Assembly (NCBI GenBank): GCA_002309655.1
Contig: DBXM01000004.1
Coordinates: 7,679-49,918, forward strand
DNA length: 42,240 bases
Direction of reading: 5' to 3'
DNA from: Mageeibacillus sp. UBA1212
GTDB lineage: Bacteria > Bacillota > Clostridia > UBA1212
Shown here one piece after another: positions 17,685 through 24,805 of the stretch. The stretch's first letter is position 1. Each line of letters opens with the position of its first letter. Position numbers and translations under genes: made by a program. The notes under the pieces were generated by a model, which saw only the letters and a list, made by a program, of their open reading frames with translations, did no database searches and was not told the DNA's origin.

Positions 17685-17713
17685 TTGAAAAAGGCCGGCG
17701 GAGGTAGTATAAT
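17685..17713 (+). promoter_or_regulatory. promoter of the alpha-galactosidase/hslO operon
   Basis: TTGAAA (17685-17690), a 17-base spacer and TATAAT (17708-17713) are present. The start point is near 17720, leaving a leader of about 94 bases. The promoter is divergent from the two-component promoter, with about 80 bases between their -10/-35 cores. Confidence 0.8.
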
Positions 17714-17813
17714 GGGGCAACCGGACCAAACCCGCGATATTTTAAGGAGCCGCGGCGCGTTCACGGATTGAGGGGCGCGGGGATATGCGGCGGCCGGCCT
17801 TACGGAGGTTATT

Positions 17814-19814
17814 ATGGAGAAGAACCTGCCTGCAGAGAGGGATTTCGAGCGTCTGAAAGGCGTTTTTGTTTTTGGCGAAGAGCGTTTTGAGGACGTTCCG
17901 CTGACGTTCAGGGCGGACGGAAGGCTGATAGAGGGCATTCCCGCCGAGTTTTCGCCGCTCGTTTCGGAGAGAAGACGCGATTTTGAAAGGAAGAAGGACG
18001 TCACCGTCATCACCGGCAGGAACGCGGAGGGGCTCGACATAAGGGCGGAGTACACGCTCTACGACGGATTCCCGGTGGCAGAGTGGGTGTTTTTCATCAC
18101 GAACGCGGGGGAGAGCGACTCGCCGGTCATTTCGGACCTTTTCGCTGGCGGGATGATTCTGCGCGGGAGGAATCCGGTACTGTACCACGGGAACGGCGAC
18201 ACCTGCGACGCGTCGGGGTACGAGCTCTGGGAGACGGTTCTTGAGCCGGGAATGTTCGAGATCGCTTCGGACCGCGGGGTGCCGTGTTTCGGCGCGTTCC
18301 CGTATTTCAGACTGACGTTCGACGGCTGGTGCGCCAACTGCGCGGTGGGCTGGAGCGGCGACTGGAAGGCGGTTTTCGAGACCGGAGAGGAAGGCGTGAG
18401 GCTTTTCGCGGGCCAGAAGAGGCTGCGCACGTACCTGAAACCCGGCGAGACGATCAGGACGCCTTCTCTTATTGTGATGACCTGCGACGGCTCCGCGGAC
18501 AGGGCGAGGAACATGTGGCGCAGGTGGTACTTCGCGCAGGTGATCCCGCGGGAAGGCGAAAAGGCGATCGGACCGATGCTCTGCCTGCACACGTGGATGA
18601 TCGACGGCAAACAGGAGTTCTGCGGCTGCACCGAGGAGAACCAGATCAGCGCGATCGACACGTACATTCAAAAAGGAATGAAACCGGACGTCTGGTGGAT
18701 CGACGCGGGCTGGTACCGCTGCGGATACGACTGGACCGTCACCGGCGACTGGCGGCCCAACCCCGAAAACTGGCCTAACGGACTCGGACCGGTGGGCGAA
18801 AAGTGTTGCGAAAACGGTATCAAGCTGCTGCTGTGGTTCGAGCCGGAGCGCGTTCACAGGGGCACGTGGCTGCACGTGAACCACCCGGAGTGGATTCTCG
18901 AAGAAAAAGAAGGGGAGCGCCTCAACCATCCGAACTACATGCTGCTCAATCTGGGCGACCGCGAATGCCTCGACTGGGTCATCGAAACGGTCGACAGCTA
19001 TATAAAAGAATTCAAGGTTGGCATCTACCGGCAGGACTTCAACTTCGCGCCTGCGGCGGCGTGGAAGGCCGCGGAGACCGGAAACAGGGAGGGCGCGGTC
19101 GAGAACGCCCACATTCAGGGCTACTACCGCTACTGGGACACGCTTCTGGAGCGCAACCCGGGGCTGATTATCGACTCCTGTTCGTCGGGAGGCCGCCGCA
19201 ACGACATAGAGACGATGAAGAGGGCGGTCACGCTTCACTATACGGACGTGGGCTACGGCGTCCACCCGATAAAGCAGAAGCAGCACCGGGAGATGTTCGA
19301 GTGGATTCCTTATTTCCGCGCGCACAACTACAACTGGGACGACGCGAACGGCGACTACCCGCCCGGGGCTTCGAGACCGGTCGACGAGTTCGGCTACCAG
19401 TGCGCGATGGCGCCCGCTCTGACGTCGATGGTGGAGTACTACGACAGTGCGGAGATGTTCGCGACGGGAAACCGCATGACCGAGCTCTGGAGGCGTGCGG
19501 CGCCTTATATGATAGAGGGCGACTACTACCCGCTGACAGTGTGCAGGAAGTCGAACGCCGACTACTACGCGATGCAGTTCGACGTCCCGGAAAAAGGCGA
19601 GGGCTTCGTGCAAATTGTCAGGAACACGAAGGCCGAGCCGGATGTTTTCACGGCTGAAATGCAGGCGGACGAAGGGCTCATATACAGCTTCGAGAACGGG
19701 CTCACCGGCGAGAAGTTCGAGATTCCGGGGGAGCGGCTGGCGGCGGAAGGGCTCACGGTCAGGATACCGAAAAGGTCCGCCGTGCTTTACTTCTACAAGG
19801 CGCGGAAAGCGTAA
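17814..19814 (+). CDS. GH36 alpha-galactosidase
   Basis: The 666-residue protein starts at ATG 17814 behind GGAGG. It has no signal peptide, so it acts in the cytoplasm on imported galactosides. The N-terminal beta-supersandwich (about 1-290) is followed by the TIM barrel: VWWIDAGWYRCGYDW, LLLWFEPERVHRGTWL, then the nucleophile Asp408 in GIYRQDFNF and the acid/base Asp464 in DSCSSGGRRND. Their spacing is close to that of characterised GH36 enzymes. The nucleophile motif reads RQDFN rather than the common KWDxN, so it belongs to a divergent subgroup and the exact substrate is uncertain. The CxSGG segment and the C-terminal beta domain are complete. hslO follows after 20 bases. Confidence 0.88.
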   Translation: MEKNLPAERDFERLKGVFVFGEERFEDVPLTFRADGRLIEGIPAEFSPLVSERRRDFERKKDVTVITGRNAEGLDIRAEYTLYDGFPVAEWVFFITNAGESDSPVISDLFAGGMILRGRNPVLYHGNGDTCDASGYELWETVLEPGMFEIASDRGVPCFGAFPYFRLTFDGWCANCAVGWSGDWKAVFETGEEGVRLFAGQKRLRTYLKPGETIRTPSLIVMTCDGSADRARNMWRRWYFAQVIPREGEKAIGPMLCLHTWMIDGKQEFCGCTEENQISAIDTYIQKGMKPDVWWIDAGWYRCGYDWTVTGDWRPNPENWPNGLGPVGEKCCENGIKLLLWFEPERVHRGTWLHVNHPEWILEEKEGERLNHPNYMLLNLGDRECLDWVIETVDSYIKEFKVGIYRQDFNFAPAAAWKAAETGNREGAVENAHIQGYYRYWDTLLERNPGLIIDSCSSGGRRNDIETMKRAVTLHYTDVGYGVHPIKQKQHREMFEWIPYFRAHNYNWDDANGDYPPGASRPVDEFGYQCAMAPALTSMVEYYDSAEMFATGNRMTELWRRAAPYMIEGDYYPLTVCRKSNADYYAMQFDVPEKGEGFVQIVRNTKAEPDVFTAEMQADEGLIYSFENGLTGEKFEIPGERLAAEGLTVRIPKRSAVLYFYKARKA

Positions 19815-19834
19815 AATGCAAGGATTGGTGAAAT

Positions 19835-20953
19835 ATGGAGAATTTAACTGAAAATAGGGAAAAACAGGATGCGCAGGAAGGCGGCGGAAGCACAGGCGGA
19901 AGCAACGGCGGAAGCACGCTCATCATAGGCGGAAAAGTGTTCGGCGACCTTGCCCCGGGAGGTCTAAAAAAAGGCAACCCGCTGCTGGCGGACGACGTTC
20001 TGGTGACCGCGATCGCGGCGGACGGACTGGTCAGAGTGACCGCCGCGGAGTCGACGGCGACGTGCGAAAAGGCGAGGATAATTCACGGCACGTCGGCGCT
20101 GGCGACCGCCGCCCTCGGAAGGGCTTTGACGGCGGCGGCGCTCCTCTCATCCCAGCTCAAAAACGACACGGACTCGGTCTGCCTCCAGATCAACGGGAAG
20201 GGCCCCCTCGGCAGAATCGTCTGCATTTCGGACGTCAGGGCGAGGGTGCGCGGCTACGTCGCAAACCCGAAGGCGGAACTGCCTCTCAGGGTTTCAGACG
20301 GCAAGATCGACGTCGCCGCGGGAGTCGAAAAGGGCTTCCTGCAGATAATCAAGGACCTCTCGCTCAAAGAGCCTTACATCGGAACCAGCGCGCTGGTCAG
20401 CGGCGAGATCGCCGAAGACCTGACCTACTATTTCGCGGCCTCCGAGCAGGTGCCGTCCAGCGTTGCGCTCGGCGTCAGGATCGGACCGGATCCGGAGGGC
20501 AAGGAGCCTTTCAGAGTCGAAAAGGCGGGTGGATTCATAATCCAGCTTATGCCGGGCGCGCCGGACAGCCTTATCGACGACCTCGAGAAGCGCATAAGCG
20601 GGCTGCCTTCGGTGACGACTCTTCTCGCGGCCGGAGCGACGGTCCAAGACATCATTCACGACGTGTTCAAGGGTTATTCTCCGGAAATAGAGACTTCGCA
20701 CTGGTTCGGCTACGTTTGCGGCTGCAGCCGGGGCAGAATGCAGGCGGCGCTGGCTGCGGTGGGCAGGAAGGACCTCACCGAGATCTACAACGACGGCCAG
20801 GGCGCGGAGCTCTGCTGCAATTTCTGCAACAAGAAGTACTTTTTCACGACTGAGGAGATCGGCGCGATGCTGGCTCAGCCCGCACCTGAAAAGGAAGACG
20901 GCGAAGGCGATCCGGAAGCCCACCAAGAGAGCAGTGAAGAACAAAGCCGTTGA
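19835..20953 (+). CDS. hslO: redox-regulated chaperone Hsp33
   Basis: The 372-residue cytoplasmic holdase is activated by oxidation. The zinc-binding redox switch is intact: Cys295 and Cys297 (CGC) and Cys328 and Cys331 (CNFC), separated by 30 residues. An additional Cys327 lies directly before the second pair. The substrate-binding core includes STATCEKARIIHGTSALAT and GTSALVSGEIAEDLTYYFA, both typical of HslO. An N-terminal extension of about 45 residues, rich in Gly and Ser, and an acidic C-terminal tail (KEDGEGDPEAHQESSEEQ) make it longer than the usual 290-300 residues. It lies 20 bases behind the alpha-galactosidase gene, so the two are probably co-transcribed. The TGA stop overlaps the -35 box of the next promoter. 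Confidence 0.93.
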   Translation: MENLTENREKQDAQEGGGSTGGSNGGSTLIIGGKVFGDLAPGGLKKGNPLLADDVLVTAIAADGLVRVTAAESTATCEKARIIHGTSALATAALGRALTAAALLSSQLKNDTDSVCLQINGKGPLGRIVCISDVRARVRGYVANPKAELPLRVSDGKIDVAAGVEKGFLQIIKDLSLKEPYIGTSALVSGEIAEDLTYYFAASEQVPSSVALGVRIGPDPEGKEPFRVEKAGGFIIQLMPGAPDSLIDDLEKRISGLPSVTTLLAAGATVQDIIHDVFKGYSPEIETSHWFGYVCGCSRGRMQAALAAVGRKDLTEIYNDGQGAELCCNFCNKKYFFTTEEIGAMLAQPAPEKEDGEGDPEAHQESSEEQSR

Positions 20954-20978
20954 CACCCGCGACCTTTTATAATAATAT
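20950..20978 (+). promoter_or_regulatory. promoter of the MBOAT-DHHW operon, overlapping the hslO stop
   Basis: TTGACA (20950-20955), a perfect -35 box, contains the hslO TGA (20951-20953). After 17 bases TAATAT (20973-20978) serves as -10; a TATAAT at 20968-20973 is too close to the -35 to pair with it. The start point is near 20985, with AAAGGC before the ATG at 21013. Confidence 0.65.
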
Positions 20979-21012
20979 ATGCGCATTCTAAACCCTTAAG
21001 AAAGGCTATTCT

Positions 21013-22509
21013 ATGGAATTTGCATCGGTTATATTTATCGAGATCTTCCTGCCGGCGGTACTGATCGTCTACTACCTGCTGGGGCTGATCAAAAACGAAA
21101 AGGCGTCCACCGCGGCGAGGAACATATTCCTGCTGCTGGCGAGTCTCGTTTTTTACGCGTTCGGCGGCATCAACGAGCTGCTCCTTTTCGTGGCGCTGAT
21201 CGCTCTCAACTTCTTTGCGGGAATAATCATCGGCGCGATTGACGCGGAAAAACACAAAAAGGGCAGGACGGCGGCGTTCGTTGTCTCTCTCCTTCTCAAC
21301 GTTGGCGTGCTCGTCTACTTCAAGTACACCGCGATGTTCGTGAATATGGTCAAAATGTTCTCGGAGAAGGGCAGCGTCGGCGCGGCTCTCGCGGGTCTGC
21401 TCAAATTCGACGGCAGCGGCGCAATGAAGATCATTATGCCGCTCGCGATCTCGTTCATCATTTTCCAGTCGATCTCCTACATAGCGGACGTCTACACCAA
21501 AAAAACGGAGCCGTCGAAGAACATTCTGACCTTCGCGCTCTACATGACGCTGCTCTGCCAGCTGACGCAGGGCCCGATCATGCGCTACGGCAACCTCGGA
21601 AAGCAGATCGAAAAGCGCGAACACTCGCTCGAGGGCTTCCTCGCGGGGCTCAAGCGTTTCTGCTACGGACTCGGCAAAAAGGTGCTGATTGCGAACATTG
21701 TCGCAGAGACGGTGGACAAGATATTCAACTCCCAAAAGGCGTTCATGGACGTGAACAATATGGGCGCGCCGATCGCGTGGCTGGGCATCGTTCTTTACAC
21801 GATCCAGATCTACTACGACTTTTCGGGCTACACCGACATGGCGATAGGCGTCGGCGGCATGCTGGGCTTCAAGATCGACGAGAACTTCAACTACCCCTAC
21901 ACGTCGTTCTCGGTGCAGGAATTCTGGCGCAGATGGCACATCACGCTGTCGAGCTGGTTCAAGGACTACATCTACATTCCGATGGGCGGCAGCCGGTGCA
22001 GCAAGGCGAGGGCCTGCTTCAACGTGGCGGTCGTGTTCCTGGTAACGGGAATATGGCACGGCGCGAACCTGACGTTCATCGTCTGGGGCCTGATTTTCGT
22101 CGTGTTCAGCATAATAGAAAGGCTTTTCCTGGGCAATCTGCTTAAAAAGAACCCGGTGAAGCCGGTCAACTGGCTGTACACGATTCTCGTGGTCATGATC
22201 GGCTGGGTGTTCTTCCGGTCCGACAACATCGACTTCGCGGGAAGGTTCATCGGCCAGATGTTCTCGTTCAAGGCGTCGCCGGTCTACTCGGTGTTCACGT
22301 ACCTCAGCGTCGAGGTGATCGTCGCGCTGGTCTGCGGAATCCTTTTCAGCGGCGCGCTTCAGCGGCCTCTCGGAGGCGTCTACGCTAAAATCAAGGACAA
22401 GCTTCCGGTGAGGATAATCGACGTAATACTTCAGCTCGCGATTCTCGCGTTCTGCATCATCAGAATCGTCGGCGGTTCGTACGCGCCCTCGATCTACCAG
22501 AATTTCTGA
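21013..22509 (+). CDS. MBOAT-family O-acyltransferase (AlgI/DltB-like)
   Basis: The 498-residue polytopic membrane protein has about ten hydrophobic segments. The MBOAT signature is clear: YYDFSGYTDMAIGVGGMLGF, EFWRRWHITLSSWFKDYIYI, PMGGSR, and GIWHGANLTFIVWG with the invariant His349. These enzymes move acyl groups, usually acetyl, across the membrane onto exported polysaccharides or wall polymers. The next gene encodes a DHHW/AlgJ-like protein, the usual partner that completes O-acetylation outside. The pair forms an operon with 15 bases between the genes. The acceptor could be an exopolysaccharide or a peptidoglycan-linked polymer. A D-alanylation role is less likely, because no dltA or dltC is nearby. 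Confidence 0.92.
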   Translation: MEFASVIFIEIFLPAVLIVYYLLGLIKNEKASTAARNIFLLLASLVFYAFGGINELLLFVALIALNFFAGIIIGAIDAEKHKKGRTAAFVVSLLLNVGVLVYFKYTAMFVNMVKMFSEKGSVGAALAGLLKFDGSGAMKIIMPLAISFIIFQSISYIADVYTKKTEPSKNILTFALYMTLLCQLTQGPIMRYGNLGKQIEKREHSLEGFLAGLKRFCYGLGKKVLIANIVAETVDKIFNSQKAFMDVNNMGAPIAWLGIVLYTIQIYYDFSGYTDMAIGVGGMLGFKIDENFNYPYTSFSVQEFWRRWHITLSSWFKDYIYIPMGGSRCSKARACFNVAVVFLVTGIWHGANLTFIVWGLIFVVFSIIERLFLGNLLKKNPVKPVNWLYTILVVMIGWVFFRSDNIDFAGRFIGQMFSFKASPVYSVFTYLSVEVIVALVCGILFSGALQRPLGGVYAKIKDKLPVRIIDVILQLAILAFCIIRIVGGSYAPSIYQNF

Positions 22510-22524
22510 CGCAGGAGGGAAAAA

Positions 22525-24408
22525 ATGAAAGACAACAAGACAGTTTTCCCGATAATCGTTATATGCCTGTTCGCGGCGCTGATTGCGGTGCCGTGGATAC
22601 TTCACGTAGCGGGGGCCGACAAAAAGGCTCAGGAGGCGCCGACCGGCGAGATCAGAACGCTGGCGGAATTCCCGAAGGAGTACTCGAACGACTGGTTCGG
22701 CAAGATCAACTCTTTCGTGAACGACCACTCGCCGATGCGCGCTTCCATTATAAGCGTCGTGAACGGAATGAACACCTCTCTGAGAAACTTCTACACCGAC
22801 AAGGTGATGAGACCGGTAATGGAGAAAATGGCGGAAAGGCAGCAGGCGAACGCCACGCCGACGCCGGAACCGGGCGGGGAGGGAACGACTCCCGAACCCA
22901 CGCCCACGCCGGACTTCAGCGGACTTTTCGGCGACGAGACCGAAGAACCGGTGCCCGAAGAGACCGCGACTCCCACGCCGGAGCCAACCGAAACTCCGAC
23001 TCCGACGCCCACGTTCACGTCCACGCCGGAGCCCACCGAAGCGCCCACGGACACGCCCGAGCCGACCGAAACAGGTAGCGGCGAACCTTCCGTGACCCCT
23101 GTTCCCGGTGTGACGCCTACGCCGGAGCCCACAGCGGCTCCCACCGCCACGCCGACTCCGACGCCCACCAACACGCCCGAGCCCACGCCTCACACCCACG
23201 TCTACGGCGCCTCTGAGGTCGTGACCAGGGCCACGTGCACCGTTCAGGGCATCGAGACCAGAAAGTGTCTCGTGTGCGGCCACATGGAGACCGTCACGAC
23301 GCCACCTATCGGCCACAAATATTCAACGATCAGGTCCCAGACCGCCTCCTACGCGCACGACGGCTACACCCTTGACCGCTGCTCCAACTGCGGCGACGTC
23401 AAGGTCAACAATATCGTTTACAGAACGAGCCTCGCGGGCTTCTACAACTCCAGAACGCCGATCGTCTACAGCGGCGCGGGCTTCAAGGGCATTCACGACT
23501 GGTACTTCTACGCCGGCGACGACAGCCTCGGCTACGTGCAGGGCACGAACGTTCTGACGCTTGGCGAGATGCGCGCCTGGATGGAGACGTTCGAGGACCT
23601 TCAGACCGAGTGCGACAAAAAAGGCATCAGCCTGGTCATTCTCGTCTGCCCGAACAAGGAACAGGTCTACCAGGAATACCTGCCCTCAGGCATCGACCTG
23701 AGCAAGAGCGACGACCAGAAGCGCGAGTCGATCATGGCGGCGTACATGAAGGAGAACAGCCGCGTCAAGTACGTATACCCGCTGCAGCAGGAGAAGACGG
23801 CGAAGATCCTTTACGAGACGTACCTCCAGCAGGACACCCACTGGAACTCGGTCGGCGGATTCATCGGCGCGATGCAGGTCTACCAGGCGCTCGGGAAGCC
23901 CACCACCGGACTTCAGAAGGTCGAGGTCATTGAAGGCGACTATGCGGGCGGCGACCTCGTCTCCCTCGGCGTCGGCGACGCGACCCACTACACGGGCTAC
24001 ACCGTCAACTACAAGCCGGAGATCAAAGTCAGAACGACATGGACGTTCTCAAACAACATCACCGGCGGCAACCAGACGGTAACCGGCGAGCTCAAGATCC
24101 TCGAGTCCGACTCGCCCAACAAGCACACCGCTCTTATTATAGGCGACTCGTTCAGGCACGCGATCTGCGGATACATCGCGAAGGATTACTCGAAGGTCTA
24201 CGTAACGCACAGGAGCGACTTCGACACGACGTCCAACTACCAGATGGACGAGGCCGGAAACGTCACTCCCAGCGGCAGAAGGATCGTTCACGAGGCGCTC
24301 CGCGAACTGGGCGAGGGCGACCTGCTGCTCGTGATGGCCGTCGAGAGGTACGACTCCGCAAACGAAAACGCCGCGTGGATGTGCACGCAGTATCTGAGAG
24401 CCCATTAA
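22525..24408 (+). CDS. DHHW/AlgJ-like acetyltransferase partner with Cys-rich insertion
   Basis: The 627-residue protein follows AGGAGGG. One N-terminal membrane helix (about 8-28) anchors it, and the rest is outside. Residues about 30-105 (ADKKAQEAPTGEIRTLAEFP, INSFVNDHSPMR) match the start of DHHW proteins. A Pro-Thr-Glu linker (about 108-228) and a module of about 75 residues are then inserted. The module has two repeats of the type THVYG...ATC...CLVCGHME and GHKY...CSNCGD. The catalytic domain resumes with GIHDWYFYAGDD, then DTHWN (Asp437, His439) and GDSFRHA (Asp541, Ser542), the SGNH-like residues. It probably transfers acetyl groups supplied by the upstream MBOAT protein to a surface polymer. 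The linker and Cys-rich module are not part of ordinary AlgJ or DHHW proteins and may bind metal or the wall. Confidence 0.82.
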   Translation: MKDNKTVFPIIVICLFAALIAVPWILHVAGADKKAQEAPTGEIRTLAEFPKEYSNDWFGKINSFVNDHSPMRASIISVVNGMNTSLRNFYTDKVMRPVMEKMAERQQANATPTPEPGGEGTTPEPTPTPDFSGLFGDETEEPVPEETATPTPEPTETPTPTPTFTSTPEPTEAPTDTPEPTETGSGEPSVTPVPGVTPTPEPTAAPTATPTPTPTNTPEPTPHTHVYGASEVVTRATCTVQGIETRKCLVCGHMETVTTPPIGHKYSTIRSQTASYAHDGYTLDRCSNCGDVKVNNIVYRTSLAGFYNSRTPIVYSGAGFKGIHDWYFYAGDDSLGYVQGTNVLTLGEMRAWMETFEDLQTECDKKGISLVILVCPNKEQVYQEYLPSGIDLSKSDDQKRESIMAAYMKENSRVKYVYPLQQEKTAKILYETYLQQDTHWNSVGGFIGAMQVYQALGKPTTGLQKVEVIEGDYAGGDLVSLGVGDATHYTGYTVNYKPEIKVRTTWTFSNNITGGNQTVTGELKILESDSPNKHTALIIGDSFRHAICGYIAKDYSKVYVTHRSDFDTTSNYQMDEAGNVTPSGRRIVHEALRELGEGDLLLVMAVERYDSANENAAWMCTQYLRAH

Positions 24409-24438
24409 TTTATAAAGGGTGATCGCGTTTGAGACGCG

Positions 24439-24474
24439 CCCGCCCTCCCTCCCGGATTACAGGGGGAGGGCGGG
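24439..24474 (+). terminator. GC-rich hairpin after the MBOAT-DHHW operon
   Basis: CCCGCCCTCCC (24439-24449) and GGGAGGGCGGG (24464-24474) form a perfect 11-base stem with a 14-base loop. No T run follows directly, so it may stabilise the transcript end or act together with the terminator 35 bases downstream. Confidence 0.5.
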
Positions 24475-24507
24475 ACGCTCCCTTAACAGATTTTTAACCG
24501 CAAATCT

Positions 24508-24535
24508 GCCGGTCCCGAGCGGGGCCGGCTTTTTT
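24508..24535 (+). terminator. intrinsic terminator of the MBOAT-DHHW operon
   Basis: GCCGGTCCC (24508-24516) and GGGGCCGGC (24521-24529) form a nine-base stem with one T-G pair and the loop GAGC. Six T residues follow (24530-24535). Confidence 0.9.
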
Positions 24536-24660
24536 GTGCCAACCCCAACCCGGGAGGGGGCGGCGGCTTCCCGCGCGGCAGCTTCCCGCCGAAGGATGCC
24601 CGCACGCGCGTGCCCGGCGCGTTTTCTTTACATTTTCGCGCGCATTATATAAAAAAAGTG

Positions 24661-24689
24661 TTGACACCGTTACACAAAAACTCTATAAT
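24661..24689 (+). promoter_or_regulatory. consensus promoter of the eight-gene transport operon
   Basis: TTGACA (24661-24666), a 17-base spacer and TATAAT (24684-24689) match the sigma-A consensus exactly. The start point is near 24696, 110 bases before the first gene. No comparable promoter is seen between the following genes, so it may drive all 13.5 kb. Confidence 0.9.
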
Positions 24690-24731
24690 AAATTTGTTTA
24701 TTGTGTATAAATAATTTCCCGGGCAGGCGCA

Positions 24732-24770
24732 CCGGCGGATTGACACTTTACAAGGGCTGAAATCCACCGG
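24732..24770 (+). promoter_or_regulatory. leader hairpin before the transport operon
   Basis: CCGGCGGATT (24732-24741) pairs with AATCCACCGG (24761-24770) with one C-A mismatch, leaving a 19-base loop. It lies in the transcribed leader, 20 bases before the ribosome site GAAAGGTTG. Function unknown; no terminator follows. Confidence 0.4.
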
Positions 24771-24805
24771 AAAAGACGCTCCGGAATTGCTGAAAGGTTG
24801 ATTGT

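Larger units (their letters stand above)
17505..17813. other. divergent intergenic region, 309 bases
   Basis: The gap carries the minus-strand promoter of the two-component operon (17600-17629) and the plus-strand promoter of the alpha-galactosidase gene (17685-17713). Leaders of about 90 bases run on each side. The plus-strand leader is GC-rich. No coding potential is seen. Confidence 0.7.
24409..24805. other. intergenic region, 397 bases
   Basis: From left to right it holds a GC-rich hairpin (24439-24474), a small hairpin CAGATTT/AAATCTG (24487-24508), an intrinsic terminator (24508-24535), a very GC-rich segment with the 12-base palindrome GCACGCGCGTGC (24602-24613), a consensus promoter (24661-24689) and a leader with a hairpin (24732-24770). 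I see no gene in it. Confidence 0.7.

Noticed and set aside
17742..19613. 623-codon minus-strand frame opposite the GH36 gene
   Set aside because: The GH36 catalytic motifs are intact on the plus strand; the minus frame is a codon-bias shadow.
20968..20973. TATAAT as the -10 box of the MBOAT promoter
   Set aside because: It is only 12 bases from the TTGACA box; TAATAT at 20973-20978 has the correct 17-base spacing.
20875..23316. 813-codon minus-strand frame opposite the MBOAT gene
   Set aside because: The plus strand encodes a clear MBOAT and DHHW pair. The minus frame is Arg-Gly-rich and contains no family motif.
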